A stretch of 64,000 nucleotides of DNA from JBFGFX01 sp965232455 (GCA_965232455.1 OZ246981.1:4464001-4528000), one strand, 5' to 3'. Shown: positions 34,232 to 43,685, counted from the stretch's first letter. Notes: generated from the letters alone by a model not told the origin. Program-made: numbers and translations.

Positions 34232-35149
34232 TCACCGCTTGGCCGACTTCCTTTTGGCTTTGGCCCTCGGGTGGGTCTGGTCGTATATCTGGGCAAGGTG
34301 CTGGAAGTCAAGGTGAGTATAAACCTGGGTTGTGCTGATGTTGGCGTGCCCGAGCAATTCCTGAACGCCACGCAGGTCATGGCTGGATTCCAGCAGGTGT
34401 GTCGCAAACGAGTGCCGGAACAGATGCGGGTAGACCCGCGTGTCGATTCCCTGACGTTTTGCCCAATACTCGACCCGGGCCTGGACCGAGCGGGGGCTCA
34501 AGCGTGTGCCGCGTTTGCTGACGAAAAGCGCCGTCTCCTCGGGATCGGCGAGCGCCGGTCGCGCTTTGTACCATGCGGCCAGCGCCTTCCGTGCGTAACG
34601 GCCGAACGGGAGGATACGGTCTTTATTGCCTTTGCCAGTGACGTGAACCGTGCCGTCGGACATGTCCACGTCGGTCGTATCGAGGCCGGTGAGTTCCGAG
34701 AGGCGCAGTCCCGAGGAATACAGGAGTTCCAGGATTGCGCGGTCGCGCTCGACGAGCGGGCCGTCGCCCGGGATGGCCAGCAGTCTGGCCATTCTGTCGG
34801 CGTCCAGGTTTTCGGGCAGTCGTTTGGCGCCTTTCGGCGCCCGGACGGAAGCCACCGGGTTGCGCTTTATATGTTTCTCGCGCAGCAGATAACGAAAGAA
34901 GGTCCGCGCCGCAGAGAGGCGTCGACGAATCGAGCTTGCGCTCAGGCCCCGGCGGTAGCTCGCGGCGCTGTAGGCGCGCAAATGCTCGTCGTCAACCTGG
35001 GCCCAGCGCTCGATACCCAGCGATTCACAGTGCGCCAGCAGCGTACCGAGATCCCGGCGATAGTGTTTGCAGGTATGCGGAGAGAGGCGGCGTTCCGTCT
35101 CCAGATGCCCTATGAATCGTGTGATCCACTCAGTCTCGTTTGCCCGCAC
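34232..35149 (-). CDS. xerC: Site-specific tyrosine recombinase XerC
   Basis: With XerD resolves chromosome dimers at dif. 305 residues from a GTG start. N-terminal SAM-like DNA-binding domain (RRLSPHTCKHYRRDLGTLLA) then the catalytic domain: LYSSGLRLSELTGLD (first Arg), KGNKDRILPFG (Lys), LFRHSFATHLLESSHDLRGV (His and Arg) and STTQVYTHLD (Tyr). Housekeeping context (DUF484 upstream, hslV downstream) identifies it as XerC and not as a mobile-element integrase. Confidence 0.96.
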   Translation of the reverse strand: MRANETEWITRFIGHLETERRLSPHTCKHYRRDLGTLLAHCESLGIERWAQVDDEHLRAYSAASYRRGLSASSIRRRLSAARTFFRYLLREKHIKRNPVASVRAPKGAKRLPENLDADRMARLLAIPGDGPLVERDRAILELLYSSGLRLSELTGLDTTDVDMSDGTVHVTGKGNKDRILPFGRYARKALAAWYKARPALADPEETALFVSKRGTRLSPRSVQARVEYWAKRQGIDTRVYPHLFRHSFATHLLESSHDLRGVQELLGHANISTTQVYTHLDFQHLAQIYDQTHPRAKAKRKSAKR

Positions 35150-35195
35150 GGTGCCTCCCTGGGTGCCCCGGCGCCGTCCGCCGCGGCTTCGAGGC

Positions 35196-35900
35196 TCAGA
35201 AGCGCTTCAGCGCGGCCGAAATCAGCTCGCCCAGGCGGGACAGGAAATCGATGCTCATCGCCGGATTAAACCGATTGACGTCGGCGCTGCCGATCGCCAG
35301 GAATCCGATGCTGCATTTGTTGCCCAGGGGCACCAGCGCACAGGAGCCGATTTCGTCCGTCTCGTCGCCGAAGAGAAAGTCACGTTGCGCGTCGCGCACC
35401 TGGCCACAGCGCGCCTTGCCGCGCGAAATGAAGGAATCGAACGGACGCAACAGAGGAGCGTCCTTCGCGAGCGGGCGGAAAAAGCGATCCTTTTGAATAT
35501 CCGTGAACAGCTCCGGATCCCGGAACAGGACGAGGACCGAATGATCCGCGTCAAATCCGGTCCGCAACGAGGTTTCGCAGGCTTCGAGCGTCTCTTCGAG
35601 CGTGCCGGCGCCGAGCAGCGCAAGCGCGAGCCGGTGAATTCTTTCCGCCAGGCTGTCGTTCGCGCGCGCGACCTCGAGCAGTTCCCGCAGGCGCCGCTCG
35701 AGCTTCAAATCCTTCTGGCGCAGGGTTGACACCTGCCGTTCCACAAGCGACACGGTTGCGCCGGTCACGTGCGGTAAACGCAGGCTGTTCAGGAGTTCGT
35801 TATGCCGCTCGAAAAAATCGGGATTGGCTTTCAGGTAGTCGTGTACGGCGTCTTCGGACAGCGGGTCCACGGGATATTCGGGATTACGTTGTGTACTCAT
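35196..35900 (-). CDS. DUF484 (GAF-like) protein
   Basis: 234 residues from the ATG at 35900 (MSTQRNPEYPVDPLSEDAVH); the open frame extends further but without family similarity. DUF484 signature: DYLKANPDFFERHNELLNSL, VSLVERQVSTLRQKDLKLER coiled coil, then a GAF-like domain ending SIDFLSRLGELISAAL. Function unknown; almost always encoded just upstream of xerC, as here (46-base gap). Confidence 0.93.
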   Translation of the reverse strand: MSTQRNPEYPVDPLSEDAVHDYLKANPDFFERHNELLNSLRLPHVTGATVSLVERQVSTLRQKDLKLERRLRELLEVARANDSLAERIHRLALALLGAGTLEETLEACETSLRTGFDADHSVLVLFRDPELFTDIQKDRFFRPLAKDAPLLRPFDSFISRGKARCGQVRDAQRDFLFGDETDEIGSCALVPLGNKCSIGFLAIGSADVNRFNPAMSIDFLSRLGELISAALKRF

Positions 35901-36083
35901 GGACTGGAGCCTCCCGTTAATCTTGTGCTGTCCGAGCCGGACGCAGCTTACCATGCATCGAGTCCCGCTGTTTTTCGCAAACGACATGCGGTTGGACTTT
36001 TGCTGACGGCATCGGTAGTTTACATAAACTCATCGTTACTCGAAAAAAAAACCTCAAACAAGAACAGACCGGGGACTCAAACA

Positions 36084-36725
36084 ATGCGGCACATCATGGT
36101 CATGAACGCCAAGGGTGGTTGTGGCAAAAGCACTCTTGCGACCAACATTGCATCTTATTTTGCGGCGGAAGAAGGAATGACCGTCGCGCTCGCCGACTAC
36201 GACCCACAGCGTTCCAGCCTCGACTGGCTCGAGCGCCGGCCGGAAGACCGTGCGGAGATCGTTGGTCTGGAAGCCTTCAAGGACGGCCTGCGCCGCGCCC
36301 CGCGGAGTGCGGACGTCGTGGTCATCGACGCGCCGGCCAGAACGCATGGCACCGAGCTGACCAACCTCGTCAAACACGCCGAGACGATTATCGTGCCGGT
36401 CCTGCCGTCGACGATCGACATGCAGGCCTCCGAGCGATTCATACAGGAGGTCAAGGACCTCGGCAAGATCGCGCGGAAACAGGCTAAAGTCGGTGTTATC
36501 GCGAACCGCGTCCGTGAATACACGCTGATATTCGAGGAATTGGACGAGTTCCTGTCGAAGCAGCGGGTGCCCTATCTCGCCGCGCTGCGCGAAGCGCAGA
36601 ACTACGTGCGCGCGTACACCCGGGGACTGGGCATTTTCGAGCTGCCCGAGTACCTCGCCTGGCCGGATTGGGAGCAGTGGGAACCGCTCACGAAGTGGCT
36701 CAGGAGCGTCAGAAGCCAGCCCTGA
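36084..36725 (+). CDS. Orphan ParA/MinD-type ATPase
   Basis: 213 residues from the ATG at 36084. Deviant Walker A motif NAKGGCGKSTLATNIA with the signature Lys, switch I LADYDPQRSSLDWL and switch II VVVIDAPAR. No ParB or centromere-like repeats lie nearby, so a role in plasmid or chromosome partition is not supported; related orphan ATPases position other cargo. It is divergent from the DUF484-xerC operon and its 3' end overlaps that of the SDR gene by 17 bases. Confidence 0.9.
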   Translation: MRHIMVMNAKGGCGKSTLATNIASYFAAEEGMTVALADYDPQRSSLDWLERRPEDRAEIVGLEAFKDGLRRAPRSADVVVIDAPARTHGTELTNLVKHAETIIVPVLPSTIDMQASERFIQEVKDLGKIARKQAKVGVIANRVREYTLIFEELDEFLSKQRVPYLAALREAQNYVRAYTRGLGIFELPEYLAWPDWEQWEPLTKWLRSVRSQP

Positions 36726-37569
36726 ATTCCTCTGCCAGGCTCGCGCGAATGCCTTCTTCCGGGTCCGCGTAGCGTGGCGTAACGCCCAGAATTTTGCGCA
36801 TTTTGCGGGTGTCCAGCCGGCGCGATTCGTTCAGGAACGACAAGCGTTGCGCACTCCAATCCTGCCGGGCGTCCGCGAGCGTGATTTCCGGCGGCGCGGC
36901 CAGGCCCGCCAGTCGCGCGACCGCTTTCGAGAATTCCCCGCTGCTTCGGTGGTCGCCGTCCCCGACGTTGTAGACGCCCGCCGGGGCGCCTGTCGTCATC
37001 GCCGCCAGGCAACAGCGTGCGAGGTCGTCAACGTGGATACGATTGCCCGGACCCGAGTCCGCGTCGCGCAGGACGGCCGCGCCACCGCGCAGCCGCTCGA
37101 CGCCGAGCCGTCCGGGGCCGTAAATGCCCGGTACGCGGAAGATCAGACAATCGGCGCCACGTTCGGCACACCAGTCCTGGAGCAGCGATTCCGCGCTCAG
37201 TCGCCGCCGCGCCCGGCCGGTGCCGGGATTTGCCGCCGCCGTCTCGTCGGTGAGCCGACCGCCGCGGTCGCCGTAGACGCCACTGGTGCTCAAATAAACG
37301 ACCCGCGCCGGGGGCGTGTCCAGACCTGCCAGCAGCGCGGCAAGCCGCGGATCGCCGGCGCCGTGCGCGGGCGGTGGAATCGTGTACAGCAGGGTCCAGG
37401 GCGCCGGCAGGGACGGTACGCGCGCCCCTTCACGGTCCAGATCGAGAACATGGATCGTGAGGTTCCGGTCGCCCAGCGGCGAGCGGCTCAACCCGACGGT
37501 GCCGTCGGCGGGGAGCAACGCCAGGACGCGCCGGCCGGTGTAACCGGTGCCTGCGACAGCGTAGTGCAT
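36709..37569 (-). CDS. NAD-dependent epimerase/SDR family protein (YeeZ-like)
   Basis: 286 residues from the ATG at 37569. Extended SDR: N-terminal nucleotide loop VAGTGYTGRRVLALL, VVYLSTSGVYGDRGG with the active-site Tyr (the YxxxK Lys is not in the usual position), FRVPGIYGPGR and NRIHVDDLARC. Similar to the YeeZ/WcaG group. It starts 30 bases after the hemY stop on the same strand and may be the last gene of the alg-hem operon. Substrate unknown. Confidence 0.85.
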   Translation of the reverse strand: MHYAVAGTGYTGRRVLALLPADGTVGLSRSPLGDRNLTIHVLDLDREGARVPSLPAPWTLLYTIPPPAHGAGDPRLAALLAGLDTPPARVVYLSTSGVYGDRGGRLTDETAAANPGTGRARRRLSAESLLQDWCAERGADCLIFRVPGIYGPGRLGVERLRGGAAVLRDADSGPGNRIHVDDLARCCLAAMTTGAPAGVYNVGDGDHRSSGEFSKAVARLAGLAAPPEITLADARQDWSAQRLSFLNESRRLDTRKMRKILGVTPRYADPEEGIRASLAEEFRAGF

Positions 37570-37588
37570 GGTAGGGCGGCCGGCCAAC

Positions 37589-37603
37589 GTTAACAGGGCC
37601 TAG
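37589..37603. repeat. GTTAACAGGGCCTAG motif at the hemY stop codon
   Basis: Second copy of the 15-bp motif also found at 32206-32220 and 63062-63076; the TAG of hemY lies inside it on the minus strand. It occupies half of the 30-base gap between hemY and the SDR gene. Confidence 0.65.
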
Positions 37604-38829
37604 GACCCGGCGTCTGCGGTCTCGTCGGCGTGCAAATGCGTGCGCAAGTCGGGAATGGCCGGCAACGGGGATCGCGAGACCAGCCCGAGCCCCGCCCGAT
37701 AGGCGTCGGCGGCGGCGTCACCCTCGCCGAGGCGGTTCAGCAGACGTCCGTACTCCTGATAGGCTTCCGGGGTCGGGCGGAGGGTAATCACGGTTTCGAG
37801 GTAGCTGCGGGCCTTGCCCCAGAGTTCGTTCTTGAGGCATAACCGGGCGGCGGTCAGCAACAGATCCGCGTCGTCCGGGTGGTCGCTCAACCAGCCCTCG
37901 GCGCGTTTGAGCTGTTTCAACGGGTTGTCGCTGTCGACCGTGCCGAAAACTCTCACCAACGGTCCCACCCAGCGCCGTTTCAGCGCCGCCGCGATTTCCT
38001 TTTCCGCCTGTGCGTGAAGTCCCAGGCGGACCATCGACGCGTAATAGGTTTCGACCAGGTCCGGATTGTCGCGGAGTTCCTTGGTCACTGCCTTCCAGGC
38101 TGCTGCCAGCGACTCGGCGTCCGCCGCTTTCCTGAGTTCCTCCGTGTGCACGCGCAGCGACCACCGGGCGAGCGTTTCGTGATCCAGGCGGCCGTGTTTT
38201 TTGAGTCGCGGCAGCAGACTGGCAAGATGCCGCCAGTCCTCCAGGCGGAAGTACAGCCGGCCCAGCAGGGCTAGGGCATGGCTGTGGTTGGGCGTGTTTT
38301 CCTCGATGCGCCGAAGGGTCGCGAGCGCCGGCTCGTACTGGCCCTGATCGAGCTGGAATTCCGCCTGCGTCAGGAGCACCGCGTTGGAGGCCTCCGGCGT
38401 CTGCTCGTAGGCTTGTTTGAGCCAGCTGTCCCGGCGTTCGTCCTGGCCGAGCAGATGGGCAGCGCGAGCCGCCTGAAGATAGTTCAACAGCGGAGCGTCG
38501 CTGCTGCCCGCGGCCCGCGCCAACATTTTTTCACCGCGTGCAAAGTTGCCTTCGGCGATCTGAATCATGCCGTCGGTGAGTTTCTGTCCGGCGCGGCCGC
38601 TGCGATACCGTCCCGCCGCCTGACCGATATTGCGCGGCGCCTTGTAGATTTTAACCAGGCTCCATGCGGCAAAAACGGCGAGGAGGATCAGGCCCAGCAA
38701 CACCGGCACCGACATCTCGATCAGGTAGCTCCTGAAATTGATGACGACGTAACCCGGGTCCTGCAGCAGGAAGTGCGCGGCGAATGCGCTGAGCACCAGG
38801 GCGGTGACGACGATCAGACCGAATTTCAT
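37600..38829 (-). CDS. hemY: HemY-like TPR protein of heme biosynthesis operon
   Basis: 409 residues. N-terminal segment MKFGLIVVTALVLSAFAAHF, GYVVINFRSYLIEMSVPVLL then a second membrane helix, giving a hairpin in the inner membrane. The rest is a periplasm-or-cytoplasm-facing TPR solenoid (HALALLGRLYFRLEDWRHLA, AYQEYGRLLNRLGEGDAAAD). This is the gammaproteobacterial HemY, not the Gram-positive protoporphyrinogen oxidase of the same name. Start overlaps the hemX stop by four bases. Confidence 0.92.
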   Translation of the reverse strand: MKFGLIVVTALVLSAFAAHFLLQDPGYVVINFRSYLIEMSVPVLLGLILLAVFAAWSLVKIYKAPRNIGQAAGRYRSGRAGQKLTDGMIQIAEGNFARGEKMLARAAGSSDAPLLNYLQAARAAHLLGQDERRDSWLKQAYEQTPEASNAVLLTQAEFQLDQGQYEPALATLRRIEENTPNHSHALALLGRLYFRLEDWRHLASLLPRLKKHGRLDHETLARWSLRVHTEELRKAADAESLAAAWKAVTKELRDNPDLVETYYASMVRLGLHAQAEKEIAAALKRRWVGPLVRVFGTVDSDNPLKQLKRAEGWLSDHPDDADLLLTAARLCLKNELWGKARSYLETVITLRPTPEAYQEYGRLLNRLGEGDAAADAYRAGLGLVSRSPLPAIPDLRTHLHADETADAGS

Positions 38830-40082
38830 TGCGCCGGCTCGGTTTCCGTGCCTTCGCCCTCGATTCGCGATGCCTCGATGAACGCTAAGTACTCCCGAAT
38901 CAGACGTAAGGACCCCGAGATATCGGGCATGGCGCGCGTGAACGAGCTTTCCCGAATCTCTCCGATGGTCTGCAGCGCGCTGCGGACCGGCGTGCTTTCG
39001 GTGTCGTAATACTCCCGCAGCCACGCCGAGGCGTCGTCCAGGCTCTGCTGGAAAAGCGCCTGTTCACCGCGCAGCATCGCCAGTCTCGCGGCCTGCAGCT
39101 GCAGTGCGAGATTCGCGCGCAGGAAGTAAACGGCCTCGGGAGCAATGAGCGGGCGCGCGGCTTCGTCCGTTCGGCGGACGCTGACAACGCCCGAAAGGGC
39201 ATTTTTTAAAGAGGCCACCGCCCGATCGGTTCCGCTGAGTTCGGCATCGACTGCCGGGTCGTCGTTCTCCTCGACCAGAATCTGCCGCCGAATCGGCAGG
39301 GAATCGACGACCCTCGACAGGCTCGCCAATGTGAGCGTTGCGCCCTCGATGTCCGGGTTTTCGAGGACTTCCAGCTCGCGTATCTCGTCCGACAGGGCGC
39401 GGCGAACGTCGGTCAGCCCGGGATCGCCCAGTTCGACGATACGTTCGTCCGCCAGCTCGAGCGCCAGCGTCGCGAGCGGGGGATTGCCCGCCAGCTGTAG
39501 CTGCGCATTGGCAATCTGCATGTAGTACTCCGCCTCGGCCAGCAGCCATGCGTCGCGGGCGCCCGTGGATATGCCGCGCAGGGCGGTCAGCGCGCTTTCG
39601 ATGCTGGCAACGCGGGCCGGGACGGATTCGAGAAGCTCGAGGCGCTGTTCCAAACGCGGCTGCAGCGCGCGCTCGACGGCATCGATGTCGACGGCCGAAC
39701 CGCCGCTGCTCTCGAGCTGGGTTATCTGCCGGTTGAGATCGGCCAGAGCCGATTCGTTGGACCGGATCGAGGCGGACAGCGCCGCCATCCGTTGTTCGGC
39801 CGCGTCGTTCGCAGACGTGTCCTCGCCGGCGAAAAAAGCGACGTAGGCAACGCCGGTCAGCGCGCCAACGGAGGCAAGCAGCGCGATGAACGCCGTCAGT
39901 GCCGTCAAGCGTCCGGGACGCCGCTCCGTGGCCGCCGGTTCGGCGACGATGTCCATGTCCTCGAACAGCGCGTCCTCGGAGCTGTCTTTCTCCGGCCCGT
40001 CGGCGCCAATCTCCTCGGTGTTGGCGATGTCCTTGTCGCCATCGTTTTGGCCGTTGGGTTTATCAGTCATGTCGGGGGTCAT
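38826..40082 (-). CDS. hemX: HemX-like membrane protein (uroporphyrinogen-III C-methyltransferase family label)
   Basis: 418 residues from the ATG at 40082, or 414 from the ATG at 40070. Long acidic N-terminus (MTDKPNGQNDGDKDIANTEE), one membrane helix (LTALTAFIALLASVGALTGV), then a coiled coil (QRMAALSASIRSNESALADL) and a helical domain with AWLLAEAEYYMQIANAQLQL, the HemX signature. It lacks the SAM-binding motifs of true methyltransferases, so the enzymatic label is doubtful. The alternative starts are a result of a 12-base tandem repeat at the hemD end. Confidence 0.9.
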   Translation of the reverse strand: MTPDMTDKPNGQNDGDKDIANTEEIGADGPEKDSSEDALFEDMDIVAEPAATERRPGRLTALTAFIALLASVGALTGVAYVAFFAGEDTSANDAAEQRMAALSASIRSNESALADLNRQITQLESSGGSAVDIDAVERALQPRLEQRLELLESVPARVASIESALTALRGISTGARDAWLLAEAEYYMQIANAQLQLAGNPPLATLALELADERIVELGDPGLTDVRRALSDEIRELEVLENPDIEGATLTLASLSRVVDSLPIRRQILVEENDDPAVDAELSGTDRAVASLKNALSGVVSVRRTDEAARPLIAPEAVYFLRANLALQLQAARLAMLRGEQALFQQSLDDASAWLREYYDTESTPVRSALQTIGEIRESSFTRAMPDISGSLRLIREYLAFIEASRIEGEGTETEPAQ

Positions 40083-40863
40083 GTCGGGGGTCCGGGTCCC
40101 TGTGCAGGCTCGCCACCAGAGCGTCTACGACGTCGCTCGCTCCAGGCCCCGGCGATTGGACACAGAGGACGCCGGGAAGCCGTTCAAGCGCCGTTTGTAT
40201 CACACGTTCGCTGGGGCCCACCAGTCGGGTAGTCTCCAGGCCGCGCAGGCAGGCCGGCGGCAAAGCGTGCAGCAGGCCGTCCAGCGATGCAACGCTCATC
40301 ACGACCACCGCATCGATGCCGCCGCTCCGCCAGGCGTCTTCCACGGCGCTCAGCTCCGCCGCCGTAAACCGGTGTTTTTCACGGCGGTAGACCGACAAAT
40401 ACTGAACGTGCGCGCCACGGTGACGCAGAGTTTCGGCCAACAGCTCCCGGCCCGATTGGCCGCGCACGATGGTGACGGTTTTGCCCGCAACGTGCTTCAG
40501 CGAATCCTCGGCAAGGAGATGCTCGCTGTCGTAACCCGCTGACGGGACGATATCCGCGTGGCCGCCCGCGCTGGCGACGGCCGCGGCCGTCGCTGGCCCG
40601 ACGGCGGCGAATTGCGCGTCGTTACCGGCGAAAGCGCTCAGCCCGTAACGGACCGCGTTGGCGCTGACGAAAATAACGATGTCCGGGGGCCGCAGCGCTT
40701 TGGCGTCCGCGGCAATATCGGCTGCCGCGCGCGGCACGATATCGATCACCGGAAACGCATGCACACGGCCGCCGCGGGCCTCGACGGCCCGGATCAGTTC
40801 GTCCGCCTGGCGAGCCGGGCGGGTGACGAGCACGCCGATACCGGCGAGCGGCCGCGCGGTCAT
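40063..40863 (-). CDS. hemD: Uroporphyrinogen-III synthase
   Basis: Cyclises hydroxymethylbilane with inversion of ring D. 266 residues: start MTARPLAGIGVLVTRPARQA, IVFVSANAVRYGL, and VQYLSVYRREKHRFTAAELS, the typical spaced motifs of this poorly conserved family. The C-terminus ends with PRHDPRHD, produced by a 12-base tandem repeat that also supplies two start codons for hemX. Start overlaps the hemC stop (TAATG). Confidence 0.93.
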   Translation of the reverse strand: MTARPLAGIGVLVTRPARQADELIRAVEARGGRVHAFPVIDIVPRAAADIAADAKALRPPDIVIFVSANAVRYGLSAFAGNDAQFAAVGPATAAAVASAGGHADIVPSAGYDSEHLLAEDSLKHVAGKTVTIVRGQSGRELLAETLRHRGAHVQYLSVYRREKHRFTAAELSAVEDAWRSGGIDAVVVMSVASLDGLLHALPPACLRGLETTRLVGPSERVIQTALERLPGVLCVQSPGPGASDVVDALVASLHRDPDPRHDPRHD

Positions 40864-41777
40864 TAGCCGCTGCCCGCCAGCAGATCGGCGGCGCCCAGCT
40901 CCAGGAGCCGCTCGGCAAGCGCAAGTCCAAGCGCGTTGGCGTCCGCCGGATCGCCGCTCACCGTCTCACGCAGGACTGTGCGGCCGTCGGGACTCGCGAC
41001 GAGGCTTTCGAGCGAAAGCGCCTGCCCGCGCAGCGTTGCGTAACTGGCGATCGGCGACTGACAGCTTGCTTCCAGGCGCCGGGCGACGGCGCGTTCGGCC
41101 GTCGTCGTGAGCTTGCTGTCCGGATCCTCCAGCGGTTTCAGCAGCGCCTCGAGGTCGGCCCTGTCGCTTCGGCATTCGATACCGATGACGCCCTGCGCGG
41201 CGGCCGGCAATACTTCGGCGGGTGTCAGCTCCGCGGCGATCCGCGCCGACATGCCGAGACGTTCGAGGCCCGCACAGGCGAGGATGATGGCGTCGTAACG
41301 GCCGCTGTCGAGCTTCTCGAGCCGCGTGTTGACGTTGCCGCGCAGGGGTTCGATCCGGAGGTCGGGCCGTAAAGCAAGCAATTGGGCCTGTCGCCGGAGG
41401 CTGGAGCTGCCGACCCGCGCGCCCTGGGGCAGCGCCGCGAGCGTGGCTGCTTTGCCGGAGACCAGCGCGTCGAACGGGTTCGCCCTCTTGAGGACGGCCA
41501 CGAGCGCGAAGCCGTCGGGCATTTCGGCCGGCACGTCTTTCATCGAATGCACCGCAATGTCGGCCTGTCCCTCCGCCATCGCGATTTCCAGTTCCTTGAT
41601 GAACAGCCCCTTGCCGCCGATTTTTTGCAGGCTTCTGTCGAGTACCTCGTCGCCGCGCGTCGACATTGGCGCAAGTTCGACGCCGGCGACGTCCGGCAAT
41701 CCCCGAATAAGCGTCGCAACGTGTTCGGCCTGCCACAGGGCCAGGGCGCTTTTTCGGGTTGCAATGCGGATGTTCAC
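40863..41777 (-). CDS. hemC: Porphobilinogen deaminase (hydroxymethylbilane synthase)
   Basis: Joins four porphobilinogen units. 304 residues from a GTG start overlapping the algR stop (GTGA). MNIRIATRKSALALWQAEHV, GGKGLFIKELE, HSMKDVPAEMPDGF (active-site Asp) and the dipyrromethane-cofactor Cys in EASCQSPIASYA. Expression is tied to the AlgZR genes through overlapping codons, as in Pseudomonas where algR lies upstream of hemCD. Confidence 0.97.
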   Translation of the reverse strand: MNIRIATRKSALALWQAEHVATLIRGLPDVAGVELAPMSTRGDEVLDRSLQKIGGKGLFIKELEIAMAEGQADIAVHSMKDVPAEMPDGFALVAVLKRANPFDALVSGKAATLAALPQGARVGSSSLRRQAQLLALRPDLRIEPLRGNVNTRLEKLDSGRYDAIILACAGLERLGMSARIAAELTPAEVLPAAAQGVIGIECRSDRADLEALLKPLEDPDSKLTTTAERAVARRLEASCQSPIASYATLRGQALSLESLVASPDGRTVLRETVSGDPADANALGLALAERLLELGAADLLAGSG

Positions 41778-42520
41778 TTGAGGTTTCCTCGCAGTCTGCG
41801 CCTAACCGCGGCGAGGTGCCGACGGCTGACTTTCAACGGTTCGGTGTCGGCATGGCCGCGGAGCCGCACGGACACTTCGCCGTCGTCCGCTTTGTGCAGC
41901 GTATCAATTTGCGACACCGCAACGAGAGCGCTGCGGTGAATGCGGACGAAGCGATCGGAAAACTCCTGTTCGAGCTGTTTGAGCGAGTCGTCGATCAGGT
42001 GCTGTCCGCCGCCGTAACAGACGCGCGTGTACTTCTGATCCGACTGAAAATAGGCGACTTCGTCAATGGGGATCAGTTTCATCTCGCCGTGTACCCGGGC
42101 ACAGAGATGGCTGCGGCGTTCTCCGATGCCGGCGGTTTTTGCGACCGAGCCCAGCGCCGCAGAGCTGATCCGCGCGGCCTGCTCAAGCGCCTTTCCGAGT
42201 CGCTCGCGGCGAACCGGTTTCAACACGTAGCCGACGGCCTGTGCGTCGAAGGCGTCGATCGCGTACTGGTCGTAGGCGGTCGTGAACACGATGGCGGGTG
42301 GATTGTCCAGGGCGTTGATGTGGTGCGCCGTTTCGATGCCGTCCATCCCGGGCATGCGAATGTCCAGCAAAACCACGTCGGGCGAATGTCGTGCGACCAG
42401 AGCCAGGGCGTCCTTGCCGTTGCCGGCATCGCCGATGACCGCGTGGTCCCCTGATTCCTCGAGTATCTGCCGCAGGCGGTCGCGTGCCGGCGCTTCATCG
42501 TCGACGATCAACACCCTCAC
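41774..42520 (-). CDS. algR: LytTR-type response regulator (AlgR-like)
   Basis: 248 residues, GTG start overlapping the algZ stop. Receiver domain about residues 1-120 (VLIVDDEAPARDRL, phosphorylated Asp in DVVLLDIRMPGMDG, conserved Lys in YVLKPVRRE), then a LytTR DNA-binding domain (about residues 140-245: EVAYFQSDQKYTRVCYGGGQ, FVRIHRSALVAVSQIDTL). Partner of the kinase upstream. The gene order algZ-algR-hemC matches Pseudomonas. Confidence 0.94.
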   Translation of the reverse strand: MRVLIVDDEAPARDRLRQILEESGDHAVIGDAGNGKDALALVARHSPDVVLLDIRMPGMDGIETAHHINALDNPPAIVFTTAYDQYAIDAFDAQAVGYVLKPVRRERLGKALEQAARISSAALGSVAKTAGIGERRSHLCARVHGEMKLIPIDEVAYFQSDQKYTRVCYGGGQHLIDDSLKQLEQEFSDRFVRIHRSALVAVSQIDTLHKADDGEVSVRLRGHADTEPLKVSRRHLAAVRRRLRGNLK

Positions 42521-43602
42521 GGCAGGTCCTCGTCATGGGGGAACGTAAGCTGCACGGAGTAGCGCTCCGCCGTTTCGTCGACGGCGACGCTTGCGCGCTG
42601 TCCGTAAGCCAGCTCGAAACGCTGCCGGATATTGCTGAGCGCCATCTTGTTGCCCTTTTTACGGTTTTCGGTTGACCTGGCCACCGGGTTCGAGACCTCT
42701 ATGCTCAGCGTATCGCCGTTCTGGACCCCGCTTACGAGCACCTCACCACCGTCCGGCAGAAGCTCGATGCCGTGATAGATCGCGTTCTCCAGCAGCGGCT
42801 GAATGGTCAGGCTCGGGATCAGGGCCCGCATCGGCAGGTCCTGAATGTCCCAGCGTACCCGGAGGCGCTCCCCCAGCCGCAGCTTTTCGATGCGTTGATA
42901 GATCGCCGCGACTTCGAGCTCCTCTTTCAGCGTCGTCCGATCTTTCGGTCCGCCGAGGTTTGCGCGGAGCAGGTCGGCGAGATCTTCCACCGCCTCCTCG
43001 GCCTGCGCCGGATTGCTGCGCGTCAGGGAGGCGATCGTATTCATGCTGTTGAACAGAAAATGCGGCCGAATGAGCGCCTGCAGCGCGCTGACTCGCGCCT
43101 GGGCCTCCAGAACGATGCTTCGGCGCCACTCGCTGGACACGTACAGGTAACGCATGGCAAGCGCGATGACGATCGCGCTGATCGCGAAGGTACGCAAAAG
43201 AAAGCCGCCGTGGGTGTCGTCGATGATCACCGCGGCGCCGAATATCACCGTCAGCTGGTAGGCGATCTCGGCGAGCGCGAGGCAAAGCGCCATGAGAATG
43301 AAAAAACAGATGACGAACGCCCGGCTGGGCCCGAGTTTTTCTATCCAGTTCCGTGCAAGACACAGCACGGCGGTGCTGAGGAGTGCAAGCCACAGCACAT
43401 AAAGCGACATTTTTGCGAGTTCGGTAAGAAAAGTGCCGGGCTGGGTGTACGCCGCGAGCGTCAGCAATATGGCGAGAAGCTCGGCGACCAGCACCACGAT
43501 CAGGATAGTGGCCGAGGCGCAGAAGTCGGGAAGGAATACCTGGGAGTCCCGATTCGGGCTTTCGTTCGACAATTCGACGTCCAAAAACGGAGGTGCGCGC
43601 AT
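42517..43602 (-). CDS. algZ: LytS/AlgZ-type sensor histidine kinase
   Basis: 361 residues from the ATG at 43602; the longer open frame upstream lacks similarity. About five membrane helices in residues 25-160 (TILIVVLVAELLAILLTLAA, FVICFFILMALCLALAEIAY), then the His_kinase domain with the phosphorylated His in LIRPHFLFNSMNTIASLTRS and the ATP-binding N-box LTIQPLLENAIYHGI. Partner of AlgR, with GTGA overlap. The signal sensed is unknown. Confidence 0.92.
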   Translation of the reverse strand: MRAPPFLDVELSNESPNRDSQVFLPDFCASATILIVVLVAELLAILLTLAAYTQPGTFLTELAKMSLYVLWLALLSTAVLCLARNWIEKLGPSRAFVICFFILMALCLALAEIAYQLTVIFGAAVIIDDTHGGFLLRTFAISAIVIALAMRYLYVSSEWRRSIVLEAQARVSALQALIRPHFLFNSMNTIASLTRSNPAQAEEAVEDLADLLRANLGGPKDRTTLKEELEVAAIYQRIEKLRLGERLRVRWDIQDLPMRALIPSLTIQPLLENAIYHGIELLPDGGEVLVSGVQNGDTLSIEVSNPVARSTENRKKGNKMALSNIRQRFELAYGQRASVAVDETAERYSVQLTFPHDEDLP

Positions 43603-43685
43603 TGTACCCCGGCTGTCCGTGTCTAAAACGCCTACGGGGTCGGATTGTCGGCGGTGGTCCTTGTCAGGATGAGCGACCTGGCGGA

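Noticed and set aside
34232..35149. Mobile-element integrase
   Set aside because: The tyrosine recombinase has XerC length and motifs and lies in the standard DUF484-xerC-hslV context.
36084..36725. Plasmid partition locus
   Set aside because: The ParA-type ATPase has no ParB partner or centromere repeats and sits among chromosomal housekeeping genes.
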